A stretch of 64,000 nt of DNA, taken from contig NC_080590.1 in NCBI RefSeq assembly GCF_029962835.1, positions 62,866,001 through 62,930,000 of the forward strand, given 5' to 3'. Numbering within the stretch: the stretch's first letter is position 1; the number at the start of each line of letters is the position of its first letter. The notes below the pieces were generated by a model that worked only from the letters and a program-made list of their open reading frames with translations, was not told the origin of the DNA and did not search any database. A program made the position numbers and the translations under genes. Below, piece after piece: positions 47,291 through 59,172 of the stretch. The DNA is from Magnolia sinica. Its lineage: Eukaryota > Streptophyta > Magnoliopsida > Magnoliales > Magnoliaceae.

Positions 47291-49364
47291 ACATTCGTCT
47301 TTGTGGGCTTGACGTCCATCACGTGGCATCGAGCCAAGATCATGCCTCAAATCACTCAACTTGGACTCACAAGGTGAGTGCTTGGGTTGTGCGAATACCT
47401 TATATGAAAATTTGTAACTTAAGTGAAACTATCCACTTTGTTCTTTTATGAAGTTGTAGCTTTTGGACCGTCGATTTATGACCAAAGTCAGGGTACCGAC
47501 TAATGATATTTCCCCAAACATATCCGTATAACCGCAGCCCCGATCGACCATCAGTGACCATTGAACAGACTCTAATCATATCCGTCGATCAATGCATCCA
47601 AATGGCAGGTCGATTGTGTCTATGCATAGATCATCACTAGGGCCAACTATCCTACGGTGGGCGTTAACCCCTATGCCTTGTAATGGCCCCCAAAGAGTAG
47701 AACACAATCCCCTAGGGCTAGTATAGTAAAAACCCAACCCTTAAGGCCATTTGCACCAAATCTGGTGCTATAAATAGGTCATTTAGGGGGCCTTATTTGC
47801 TCCCATACGAATTTGCAAAGCCAAGGAGAGAAAGAGGAGGAGAAGAAGAGAAGAATGAGAGAGATGGTGGGGCCCGGTGCTGGATCACACAATCCAATCC
47901 CCGTGCTCACCGGATTCGTGTAAGACCTCATCTCTATTCCTGATCTCATGTCTTCCGTGGATGAAATCTGAAGATTTTGGGTTGGATTCTCCACTCAATT
48001 GCTAGGAAAGAATTTTCCTACATGTCTTTCCATCTCTTTCTTTCATTTCTTTCATTTTGAGCCATTAGGGTTAGAAACCTCATTTTATTTTCGTCGATTC
48101 TCACAAACCCTAATATTAGGATTGAATATGTTAGGGTTTTAAGTCACAATTATCAATTGGAGTGGTCCATACTATTGAGGGAGCCGTAATCGCGCCCTAT
48201 TCTATTATAGTTTCAGTTTTGCGCTGATTATGAGTCCCAATTCGTCGAACCGAGTTGATGGATCAATCGAATTAAGTTTGTTAAGAAATAATTTATTGTT
48301 TAATATTTAATTAGGATTAAATCTGTGTCATTAATGATAGTCTTATACTTTAATTTAGGTTTAGATCATTTTTCTAAAATTCCCGATGCTAGGGCTGCAT
48401 CCGAGTCCAGGATTTTGACTCAAAGGTGAAGATCTACCCCCAAGCTTGTACTTAGCATTTTAGAATAATCAAATGCATTTATTTACAATTTGATTAATAA
48501 CCTGCTCAATGAAATGCTTGAATAACATGAAACTCTTAAAATTATAAAATTCTTGGATGTTGAATGCTTATAAATACTAGGATTATTGAATTGTATTGTT
48601 GTGGTGGACCGAGCTTCATAAATTATCCAAATATGCAGATAACCCACTTTAGGGAGGCTATCCCAAGCTTATATGACCGACCGGAGTTGAACACGGACAA
48701 TCGACAATAGTTGGAGCTACACGGGATGCTTTGCACCTAATGCCGGTTTGCTCGGGGTCCTCCTTAGTTGATCTCATCAGTCTAATGCAAGCTCGATCAT
48801 TTTTATGCTTGGTGATTATAAAACATTCAATGAATCCAGGATACCCCATTCCCAATGGATGTGTCCATTCATAACTGTTAGTGTGATATGATCCCAGTAA
48901 GACTTGTGAGCTGGGCATGGTGGTATGGGACACCGTGTCCGAGCTGTCGGCCTACGCTGGGGTGACGAGCCTCTCCATAGTGACCAGTGAGTAACTAAGT
49001 CTCATGAGCTAGGCATGGTGGTATGGGATAGTGTGTCCGAGCTGTCGGCCTATGTTGGGGTGATAAGCCTCCCCATAGTGATCGGTGAACACTGGTGAAA
49101 GTGATAAATCATTGTTTGAATGACCCCCATCAAATTACCCAGCCGATGGTTGCGTTTTAGAGTATCGTTCGAACAACTCAGGCGTTAATGGAATTGGGTG
49201 ACACTCTTTTCTTTGTGGTGAATTGGTTTTATGTGATAAGCCTGCACCTCTGTAATGCCTCAGCCACTGATCATCCGGGCTGTGGTCCGAGCATGGGTTG
49301 GGGTGAGCCGTTTGATCTAGACCCCCTTCGAAAATAGCTCTCTAGTTGATCGGGGCAGTGTGCT
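47291..49364 (+). repeat. Partial chromovirus-type LTR
   Basis: Contains gctataaataggtc (TATA box 47769-47776) followed by a gene-like leader. At 48890-49080 it carries two copies of a block (gagctgtcggcctacgctgg, ggtgacgagcctc, catagtgaccggtg) that also occurs at 57180-57270 in the LTR of the element at the right. It is therefore a piece of a related LTR in plus orientation. It is cut at 49365 by another LTR end. Its left edge was not found. Confidence 0.5.
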
Positions 49365-51206
49365 TGTCACGCCCCAAAATTTGGAACCCGAGTTGGCCAG
49401 GCTCGAACCCAAATTTTAGGACTGTGAGTTGACTTAAAACCAAATGTACACCACAACCCACATTATTTTCATGATTTTTAAGGCAATCAGAGTAAGTAAA
49501 AGGGGTCAAAATAATTATCATTAAATAACATCCACAAATCAATCCTTGAATATTTAATTACATTGATATTTAAAAATAATTAATAACAACATACATTGAA
49601 CGTTAATTAATTTCTAAATAAATAAGGGAAAAAGTCTTCAATCTTGTCCAATTGATTCTTTATATACCAACCCTGCAAAATAATCTATACGGGTGTAAGC
49701 TCGACAACTCGTAGGGTCACATCCTTCCCAAAATTGAAAATTCTATGTTAACACCAATATAATTCAATAAAATAAATAAGATCAACTACAAGTATTGAAT
49801 CGGCATTTTACATGACAACAATAATAATTTGTTTTTCATAATAACAAAATAAGATAATACAGTCATCTAAAATCTTCTTTTTTTTTGGTTCAATTCAAGA
49901 CAGCACCTGTGTGTGTTGATCCTTTTAAGGAATGACCCTCAGTAGAGCATCGGTGTCGATCCTTTTGGGGAATAACCCTCGGCAGAGCACCTGGTGAATA
50001 GACTTTTAGGGTAAATACCGAGGGCAAAGCACCCGTGTGTGTATATCTTTTAGGGAATCACCTAGGGCAGAGCGCCTGTGCTGATCCTTTCGGGAATAAC
50101 CTTGGGCAGAACACCCCCATAAAAATAATATGGTTATACTTTTGAGGCAGAGCACCAGTAAATTCAAATACATTATACATCATGTAATAATAAGGAAATA
50201 ATTACAATTTAAGCACATAATAATAATTAATTGAAATCAATTAATAGCTTAAATAAATTACCTCTATACTATGCAATTAAGAATCAAATAAAATAATCTG
50301 CAACTAATGACAATAATCAAATAAATTGAATACATAACAAATAATAAAATCAATCTATATGTTAACCTAAAATTTTTCAGCAGGGAAGATCACCTACCTG
50401 ATTTAGTGTGACATATCCCATGTATGGATGGATTAGGTAAGAAGATCTAAGATCGATACAAATGCGGTTCATTCGGCCCAATTAGATCAAGTTCAACTCA
50501 ATTCAACACAATGCCAAAGATCTCTACATGAGCGTTTCTATGTGAAACGTTAAAGATCTCTACATGAAAACATATATACTAAACTTGAATCCAACTACAT
50601 CAACACATCGACTCGTTGAGTCAACTTGGTGAGTCGACTCAATGAGTTAATCCTTATGAACTACAACTATGAATTGATTCATAAATAAGAAACTTGGGAG
50701 GGAAGCTTACTTGATAGATGGCGTATATGGGGTTGGATTTTAACCTCAGAACCGGTATGGATAGATAACACAGTTATAAGAGAACTTACAGTGCAACTTT
50801 GATCGACAGGAGGATAGTAAGCTTTAATGGCGATTTTCTATTCTCGGCATATTTCGATGTAGCAATCTTTCTAAATGGCATGGATTCATCCTATGAAGCT
50901 TTAAATAGTTGAGAATAATCTATACACCCATTTTATTGGTGGTTACATGGTTGAAGAGTTCTTGATTTGCTTATGTTGAAGAAGCAGAGAGAACATGAGA
51001 AGTATTTTCTGATTACTAGAAACGAGAGAAATCACTGGAAATTAGAGCGCCATTGAATGGAGTTAATTGAGGAAGGTACAACAATTGAGATTTGTGAGAT
51101 GGGTTATACACAAATTGCAGTGTTGTGGAAGGAGTGCTAGCTTTTTCTGTCGTGAAAGATGCTATAATCGTGAGGAGTTGAGAACCGGATCTGAAATGGA
51201 AGTTTA
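49365..51206 (-). repeat. Minus-strand LTR end and flanking sequence
   Basis: TGTCACGCCCCAAAATTTGG is the reverse complement of the GGGGCGTGACA end of LTR1, LTR2 and relatives, so an LTR 3' end points left here. The stretch is AT-rich with no ORF. A 41-bp tandem repeat lies at about 49900-50160. The 5' start of this LTR was not located. Confidence 0.5.
49900..50160. repeat. Tandem repeat, about 41-bp period, six copies
   Basis: Units of the form gatccttttggggaataacc followed by ctcggcagagcacc. The 'agagc' mark recurs with spacings of 40, 42, 43, 39 and 41. Confidence 0.88.
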
Positions 51207-51577
51207 TGTCACGCTCCAAACTCGAAAACCGGGCTCACAGAATTCTCGATCGCTGAATCCAATGCTGACAGCCTCCGTAGTACCCCATTCTTGGCTTCCA
51301 GTGCCCATACACCAGATTCTGATCATGGGATCCTATAAGGAGGATTTTCTAACATACATTTATCTCATAAGAAGCATAACTACAACTTTACTTAAATCAC
51401 AAAGGCAACATTATCACCACATATCTACTAATATAAATAGTTGAATAAAGTCCTGAAAGGAAAATATACATATATCGAAAATCAAAGCTCCAAAAGACAG
51501 TTGCATGCTCCAAGCTCAACGCTGCTCCATGAAATGATGGTAAAGATCGCTTTAGTTGAAGTAGGAATATTCCAATA
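51207..51577 (-). mobile_element. 3' end fragment of the LTR1/LTR2 family
   Basis: Reverse complement of the last about 370 bases of LTR1/LTR2. It starts TGTCACGCTCCAAACTCG, includes gcctccgtagtaccccattc, and ends near ttgaagtaggaat. It is truncated at 51577 by the LTR that begins at 51578. Confidence 0.75.
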
Positions 51578-53858
51578 TGTCCTAGAGGGGGGTGAATAGG
51601 ACTTTATAATAATTTTATGATAATTTAAAATCCTATCACACTAATCCTAACAATAAGCATATATTAGGATTACTCAAGAGTAACTTTACTGGCTTCTAAG
51701 CCTGGTAGAGGATCCAATCAAAAACTATTTGAGGGATGAATAATATGCAAACTAGTCTATGATGGATATGACTGCGAGTGTGTGTGAGGTGTGATCTCAG
51801 ATAATCAGAAATGACAGTAATTAAGAAAATCACATAAACAAATGAAAGACAATAACAATCTCAAACACAATCATTTTTATAGTGGTTCAACTACTTGTCT
51901 ACTCCACTCCCGGTAACCCCACTCAACCCTTGAGTGTATTGGATTTCACTAAGGAAGTTTCCCACGGTTCACCCCAAACCCAAGGTTTTAAATCATGTTC
52001 ACCTTTAACCTTTACAACCAACACCTAGGCTGACTGTTTATGCTCTCACGAGCAAGGGTCAACACAACGCACCCACTTTTAGGCACACTGGCCAAGGATC
52101 TTTTACAAGACCCTAACAAAAGTTTCACACGGTTCACCTCGAACCCAAGGTTTTAGACAGGTTCACCTTTAACTAGATGTTTATGCTCCCCACAGAGCAA
52201 GGGTTAACACATAGCACCCACCACGTACACTCTTGCCGAAGGCCTCCTAGAGGACTTGCAAGGGGTGAGAAACACCTTAGACCTGATCCTACAAAGGAAT
52301 GATCACAAGGGTCCTCTGGACTCTAATAACTTACAGATAAGCAGATGAGTCCCTTTTAGCTCATTGTCGAAGATCTCCTCCTTTGTTGATGAAGAGTCTT
52401 CTGCTTCCTTGAACCGTAACTCAGAAGATGTACCAATGCATGGCGATAGGTTGGGTCAAGGTTGTGATGGAATCCTACTCTCAAATATTTTCCTATAAAG
52501 GAGATAGAGTGATTCCAATCATTTATGAATTCAAGGCATCCTAGCTTAATGATTTGCTATTAAGGTGGTAGCTGGAGGATCCTTGAATGTGGAAGTTCAT
52601 TCCCCAATCCACTCTATTGAATATCAATGATGAGGGTGGATTAGAGGATGAACTCCCTTGAGAGAAAGGGCTTTGGGTATATGATCTAAGGTAGAACACT
52701 CAAAAGCACTCTCTTCTTTCTCTACCAGCAACTAAGGACAAGTTCTCTATATATAGGCAAAAAGTTCCAATGGATATAAAACGGTCACATTTATGACAAA
52801 GTTTGATATCATCGAGTAGGGTCGATATCATCGAGCGTATACTCTTGATTGCATCAACTGGCCGCTCGATGACACGAACTCAATATCACACACTTTTTGA
52901 AACCTTTTGCCAGCTAGTCGAGGACATCAAAACACTTGTCGATATCATCAGATTTTGAACTCCGATTTCATCGATGCGTGGTTTGATTGCTCGACATTTG
53001 AAAATGAGAGAGACTTGCTTAGAAATATTTTAGGTTTACAAGAATGATCGAGGGACCTTCGAGATCATCGAAATTTGAATGTCGATGATATCGATATCTG
53101 TGTCGAGGCATCGATAAATCTAAAGGATTCTCGTTTAAGCTCGTTAGACAGTTTCTGTCCTTGTTCGATGCCATCGAAACCTGTACCGATATCATCGATA
53201 TTTGAATATCGATTCTATCAAGTGACCCTCGATCATAGATAAACTATCCTGAAATATTTTGCTGGAAAGACTGTGTTCAAGACCGATATCATCGATGGCC
53301 TTCTAATATCATCGATTTTTGAATTCTAAGGATATCGAGGGGTACATCGATATATCAAAGGTCTATATGATTTTCTTATAAAAAATCGGGACAAATACTC
53401 TACTGTCGATTATATCGAGTCACCTTCGATAGACTCAAGATTTGAATATCGATGATATCGATAGGTATATCGATACATCGATAATTTCATCTGGATGAGT
53501 ATGTGGTTGCTGGACATATTTTGTCCTCATGTCGATGTTATCGTTTAGTCATCGAAGACATCGACGACATTTCTCAATTTTATTGAACCTGATATCAATA
53601 AATCGACAGAGGTAGAGAACTTAGAGATTTTCTGATTTTGTAAAAAAGTTTTCTAACCCAAAAACCCTATGATATTCTAATAGATTTTAAGGGTTTTAAT
53701 TACCTGGTGTTTTAGGACATGGGATGTGAGGCTTAGATTTACCTGTGGCAAGTTTGTGCACACATCCGGTTGAGGCAGACACTTTGACAATCTTCTTATG
53801 AGGTTCTGCAGTCTAGCTGACTCAACATCACGCTAATTGACAAACCAGGGCACTTTCA
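51578..53858 (-). mobile_element. 3' LTR of a minus-strand, probably SIRE-type copia element
   Basis: On the minus strand it starts TGAAAGTGCCCTGG right after a purine tract (aaagaagggggat) and ends CCCCTCTAGGACA. The plus-strand text cctagaggggggtgaatagg and the runs of ctcccggtaacc/gttcaccccaaaccc are, from memory, typical of SIRE-like LTRs. It contains a dense cluster of atcgat/gatatc words (52800-53640). Assignment to copia is inference, since no pol is in the window. Confidence 0.55.
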
Positions 53859-54509
53859 ATCCCCCTTCTTTAATTACGTGACAAAATACCAAAACACCCT
53901 AGAACAACTTCTCTACTGACATCCTAAATTGTGTGTACATACACTTTATACAATTTTACAATTTAATCTAGTGGGCACACACATAATCAGAAGCTGCTCC
54001 CCCTATCTGCAAACTTCCCCTTTCTTGGTGCAGCTGCTCCCCCTAACACTTGCATCACCAATTCAAGTAGATATGCAATTTTCTTCTTGGGGTGTTTGAG
54101 TCGTTCTCCCCCTTTTTATCAGTTATTGACAAAGATAAATATAACATTAGAAGTGATATTGACTGAAATTAAAGCAATTTTGGAGATCCAACATTCAGAG
54201 AGCATACATGTAGAAAAGACATATGTATAATGATCAAAACAGTTGATTACTCAGACATCATTTCCAGAAACTATGTATGCATAACAGACCAAGTAAGGTA
54301 GTGAGATAAACACAACATCAAATGCATCACATACCATTTGCAAAGATCATGAGATAAAACAGGGCAATCAAGATATGAGAATTATAATTAGCCATGGCCC
54401 ACAATATCCAAAAACTATACTGCCCACGGTTGGTAGTAGTACAATGTTAAAATTAAAAGAGAATAAGTCCCCATCATGGGTAACAACACAAAAAAAACTG
54501 TCAGACTTG
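53859..54509 (-). other. Pre-LTR region with several purine tracts
   Basis: On the minus strand several aggggga words (ataaaaagggggagaa at about 54120-54105, ttagggggagcag, gatagggggagcag) precede the LTR. Multiple purine tracts of this sort are reported for SIRE-like elements. No ORF. Confidence 0.45.
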
Positions 54510-55760
54510 TCAGTTGAATAGCCATCTCATACACACGTAAAAATGTAGGGCAATCAAAAAGATATCCATGCCTAATGTTGCATTGAGAATCAGAGTGTTG
54601 AGATGGCATGAAGACCATTGATACCATGGGGCTGATGAATATGGTGCTGCATCATCTCTGCGACAAGTAAACCAGTCGATCAATTGCTGGACTAACTGTT
54701 GGATGCTAGACATCATCTTTTCAAATGCGGCAAATCTTACATCATGTCCCCCTAACTTGTCTTCTATCCAAGCTAAACCACACTGCAACGCACCAACTTT
54801 GTCTTGGTGAAACTTGACATGCTGAGTTGGAGTCGAACCACTTGGTTCAGGAGCATACTGTGGCTCTACCAGATTTACAGCAGTTGGAGCAGTGCCTTCC
54901 CTCATTTCTTCATTTTCATGAATAGCCTCCTCAGAATCCTCATCCTTGTACTCATGAAACTTAAGGTCCGATTTTCGTATATTGACCTTGTTAAAATGTT
55001 GAAGAGGACATACAAGATCACTTGTTTGAGGGATAACAATTTTATCATTGATTTCATGGATGATGTGAGTAAAGGGTAAGTATATTGCTCTGGACTGATG
55101 GATGACGCTTGCTATTTGGTGGAGTATCAAGGTAAGTAGACAAAGTTTAACTCCAGTGGCGACACAGTATATGAACATGGTCATGAATCTGATAAGATCA
55201 GAGGGATTTTGTCCACGAGGATAAGCATTTGAACAAAAGATCATATGCAAGATGCGGTATTGAGGTGCAAATATTGTGCTTTTAGAGCATTTCCTTGATA
55301 CCATGGGATATCTCGACCTTGACACAAGAATTTAGTAATTGAAGACCGAGTGATAGGATTTTCGAGATTAAGGTCAGACAATCTAACTAGGGACAAGGTT
55401 AAGTCGAGAATGCAAGCAATGGATTCTACAATAATCTCAACACTATCATCTCCAACTGTGATAGTAAACAATGGTGGTTCTAGTGTTGGAGAGTGACAAT
55501 ATACAAAGAACCGATAAGTCCACTCATTGTGGCATGCTTCCCTAAAATCAAGAAGAGGAAGCCAGTTGATTGCTTCTAACAGAGCTTCTATGTTATAGGG
55601 TTTTATACAGTTCCTGTTAACCCTACACTCACACACCAGACCCCTCCAAGAATATTTTTCAAGAATGTGTAGAGGAGGATTTACAACAGTTTCTGGCGAT
55701 GCTGGCGCTACAGCCGGAGCTTCTCTATGTTAAGACTACGTCCTCCCCTTTCCTCTTGAA
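54510..55760 (-). pseudogene. ORF in env position, 'putative plant transposon protein' type
   Basis: Two overlapping minus-strand frames (55636-55241 and 55325-54510) together read a domain with EALLEAINWLPLLDF, NEWTYRFFVYCHSP, a TVGDDSVEIIVESIACIL segment, then HMIFCSNAYPRGQNPSDLIR and MFIYCVATGVKLCL. An acidic linker and a short coiled-coil tail follow. This arrangement resembles the plant-specific family annotated as putative plant transposon protein (Transposase_32). It is found in many plant retroelements and hypothetical proteins and its function is unknown. The upstream end (about 55760) starts with basic residues (SRKKIVASRGKGR). A frame change near 55300 and stops near 55730 disable it. 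Confidence 0.55.
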
Positions 55761-55921
55761 GCCACGATCTTCTTTCTACTAGGCTGAGATGATTCTCCAA
55801 TGGCCGGAGACTTCCCTATGGGGCCCAATATATACACAAGGTGAGCCCCAAGGTGTGGGTAATTCAATAAGGCATGGTGTAAGGCACCATCATCAAGGTG
55901 GGCCCAATGGTTTGGGATAGT

Positions 55922-58273
55922 TGTAACGTCTCAGAAAAATCCATACAAAGACCCGAGTACAAACTCAAGCGAAACGACCCAAGGACCGCACCCGATTGTA
56001 TAATTTAGACGGGATTTAGTTAAAGGCTAAGTAATCTATGGATTAAGCTTGGGAGAGAGAGGCGAAAAGAGGAAAGAGAGAGGGAGAAATTTTAGGAGAT
56101 CGTTACAGAAATTTTCTCCCACGAATCCATGCGCCCAATCATCCCGCCATTGTGCTACCTCTTTCGGCTACGATTTCGGGTAAGAAATACCAACCCTAAT
56201 ATTAATGTAGAACTCTCGGATAATTTTTCATCAACCTAGCTAACCAGTTTCACTATTTAGGTGCCCAACGTTTCATTTTTGGAAACGTAGAATTTTGACC
56301 GAGTCCGAGTCGAGCGTACTAACAAAAGGTGCAAACTATAAATGCTTAGGTTGCGGTTTATCAATGATTTCATGACAGCTAATAATTTATGTCTATCTTG
56401 ATTTCTATCGTATTGTCTTAAATGTGTTGATTTCTGTATGAGATACACCTATGAACCGAGATAAATAAATGATGCACCCTATGTGTTTGTTGAAATGTTT
56501 AAATGAGCAATAGAAAGTGATAAGTGCTTGCCATGATTTCTAATCTAGGATTCATCATTGTCATATGCATGTAGATATCTTTGTATAAAGAATTGATAAA
56601 ACATATGTTGTAACTAACGTAGTCTATGTGCTTGATAAATTATCTAAATGAGAAAATTGTTGATGATTTGTATTTACTATGAGTATTAAGATAGGATTTT
56701 GATTATCTTATGCATATGTATAATTTTCTCTATGAAATCAATCGATAAATGCATGTTGTATTAGCATGGTATATGTGTTTGATGAAATGCCCACATGAGA
56801 AATCCACATGGATTGTTTGTTAAATATTGGGATAATTATTACATGTAGTTGTTAGCCGCATTTGAGTAGGATTGAGGCTACAAACGTAGCCCAGGCAATC
56901 GGTAAAAGTCCTTGTTTGGGTGGCCGAATTAGTCTCAACACCTTAGGCAAACTTGATGAATCCGAGTCGCACGATGATTGTCGACAGTGGCTAGGCCACG
57001 ATGGGTGCTTACGCGCTCCATGTCGATTAAGTCACCGTGCACCTATACCAATCGAGCTTGCCTAATGAACTGATTGACCTATTGTGTGTTAACCATGTAT
57101 GGACACGACTGCCTGAATCTAAGGTACCCCTCACCAATGTAAAGATCTACTTTAACCAAGGTACCACAATCCACTAAGACTCATGAGCCGGGCATGGTGG
57201 TATGGGACATCGTGTTCGTGCTGTCGGCCTACGCTGGGGTGACAAGCCTCCTCGTAGTGGCCGCGAGCACAACTTTTTACAACTTGCCTATTGTATGTGT
57301 TTGACTAGGAGTGATGAACCTACAACTTGCCTATCATATGTGTTTAACTAGGAGTGATGAACTCGGATGGATCCAGAACATAGGAGTAGGACCACTATGG
57401 TTGTCCGATACCGAATGTTCGATTTGGGTCAATGATATAAAGGGAGGTACCCTAGCTTCCCAAGCTTACTATATGAATGAGCATAATTAATTACTTGGCT
57501 AACACAACCATGCATCACACTGCATTTGTTAGGATGTGCCAAAGAGGCATTGGAGTTGCACCATTTGAGGAAGTGTTATCATATGCGAAATAGGTTGTCG
57601 GAGTCACGTGTGAGGGAGCGTTGATGGGTGAGTGCATGCATCATTACTTGCACCCCATTCATGCATTAAAAAGAGTAGTTAGGAAGTAATTGTTATGATT
57701 GCTTATCATTACTGCTATGATGGACTTGATAACATGTGTAACTTTTGCCTTATAGAACCATTGAGTTAATCACTCACTCCCACTATGGGATTGTGTTTTA
57801 AAACACCAACCAGACTTTGATATAGACACAGGTACAGATGACGTCTATGCAATGGAGCAGGACTTCTTGGATGAGGAGGAGGAATTCTCCTACTTTCAAC
57901 TCTCGGACTGGCTGATCTAGGCTACGTACCATTACGCAGGGACCATTGGGACATCTGGGCTTAGTTGGACACTTTTATATATCCATATTTTGTTCATTTT
58001 GAAATGATACATGTATATATTGAACCTGGTTATGTACTCATACTCTGGAAGAAACCTTATGAAACATCTGCATACTTATACAGATATGTTTAGAATTCTG
58101 CACTTGCTTAACTTAATTAAATCCAGAGTATGATGTGTTGTTTAGTATAATCACATGCATGCTTAACTCATTAATATGAAAGAAATCTGAATATCATCAT
58201 CCGTAATGCATAAGTGATGTTCTGAGTCTCAGGAGTAGAGCTTTGCTCGACCCTCGAAATTTGGGGCGTTATA
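55922..58273 (+). mobile_element. 5' LTR of a chromovirus-type gypsy element
   Basis: It starts TGTAACGTCTCAG, ends TTTGGGGCGTTATA (the expected final CA decayed to TA), and is immediately followed by a tRNA-Met-type primer site. It shares the block tgtcggcctacgctgggg with 48890-49080. Near the 3' end it has an open acidic stretch (about 57815-57915) that ends SYFQLSDWLI. The 3' LTR lies beyond the window. Confidence 0.8.
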
Positions 58274-58276
58274 AGT

Positions 58277-58288
58277 TGGTATTAGAGC
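58277..58288 (+). promoter_or_regulatory. Primer-binding site (tRNA-Met initiator type)
   Basis: TGGTATTAGAGC, one transition away from the standard TGGTATCAGAGC complementary to initiator tRNA-Met. It lies four bases after the LTR. Confidence 0.88.
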
Positions 58289-59172
58289 ATGAATTGGATT
58301 AAACTAGACTTGGGGTAATAGGCTAACATGATGCACTCTGACTTAGGAAGGGGGTGATGAAATTTAGAGATAACACTAGAATCCCAAAGTTTCACCGAAA
58401 GACGAGACCAAGCACTGTAGTTTAGTCAACGACTTATAACTGAGGGACTTAGATCATGTGCAGTGACCTAAGTCGCCTTTGAGCCATCAGTTGACGGATT
58501 TGAGTTGTCAGTTGACAAATTTCGAACCTAAGACGGATCTAGGTGGCATGAATAAACATCCGTTGGACCACGATAAGTGGACCTAACCCGCTTAAAACCC
58601 AAATCAATGATTCAATAGGGCCCAGGGGGTCCCATAGACTAAAAACAATGACCCGAAAGAGAGGGCACCGCTGGAATGGCTAGAGGGGTGCGGCGGCACC
58701 GCCCGATCGGTGACGCACCACCAAAACCCCCAACAGGGTGCGGCGACACCGCCTGATCGGTGGCACACCGCCGAAACCCTTAGTGGACAGCGGTGGCATC
58801 GCCGCTGGTTCTAGCAGGGCACGACGATGCCGCGGGATCGGCGGCGCACTGCCGCTGACAAGCTCATGTGGGCCCCTCCCATGTGTGGGGGTCCCCTTAA
58901 ACGTCCCTACCACCCCATTCCCCTCATTTTCACCTATTTTCAAACCCTCTAGCCCTCCAAACTCTCCAAAATTCTTCCCTTGCTCTTAAATCTCCATTTC
59001 TAAACTTCCAAATCCACCTTTTTCTTTACATCTTACACCCCTTTTCCACAATCTCTCCAAATCATCCTTTGCATCTCCCTTCTCTTGCTCATTTGAACAC
59101 AATCCATCACCTAGGTCTCCCAAGACACTCATTATCTCAAAAATCCCTTCTTGTTATATCCCTTCCATCTCC
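58289..59172 (+). other. Leader of the chromovirus, with GC-rich tandem units
   Basis: A non-coding leader. 58686-58862 holds about three copies of a 49-50-bp GC-rich unit (gtgcggcggcaccgcc, gatcggtg.cgcacc). This is followed by a CT-rich stretch (58920-59160) that looks like a 5' UTR, up to the ATG at 59173. Confidence 0.5.

Noticed and set aside
43640-47605. A complete solo LTR with aatgg duplications at 43640-43644 and 47601-47605
   Set aside because: The right-hand side reads continuously through the proposed boundary as a single LTR-like text. The 5-base match is likely chance.
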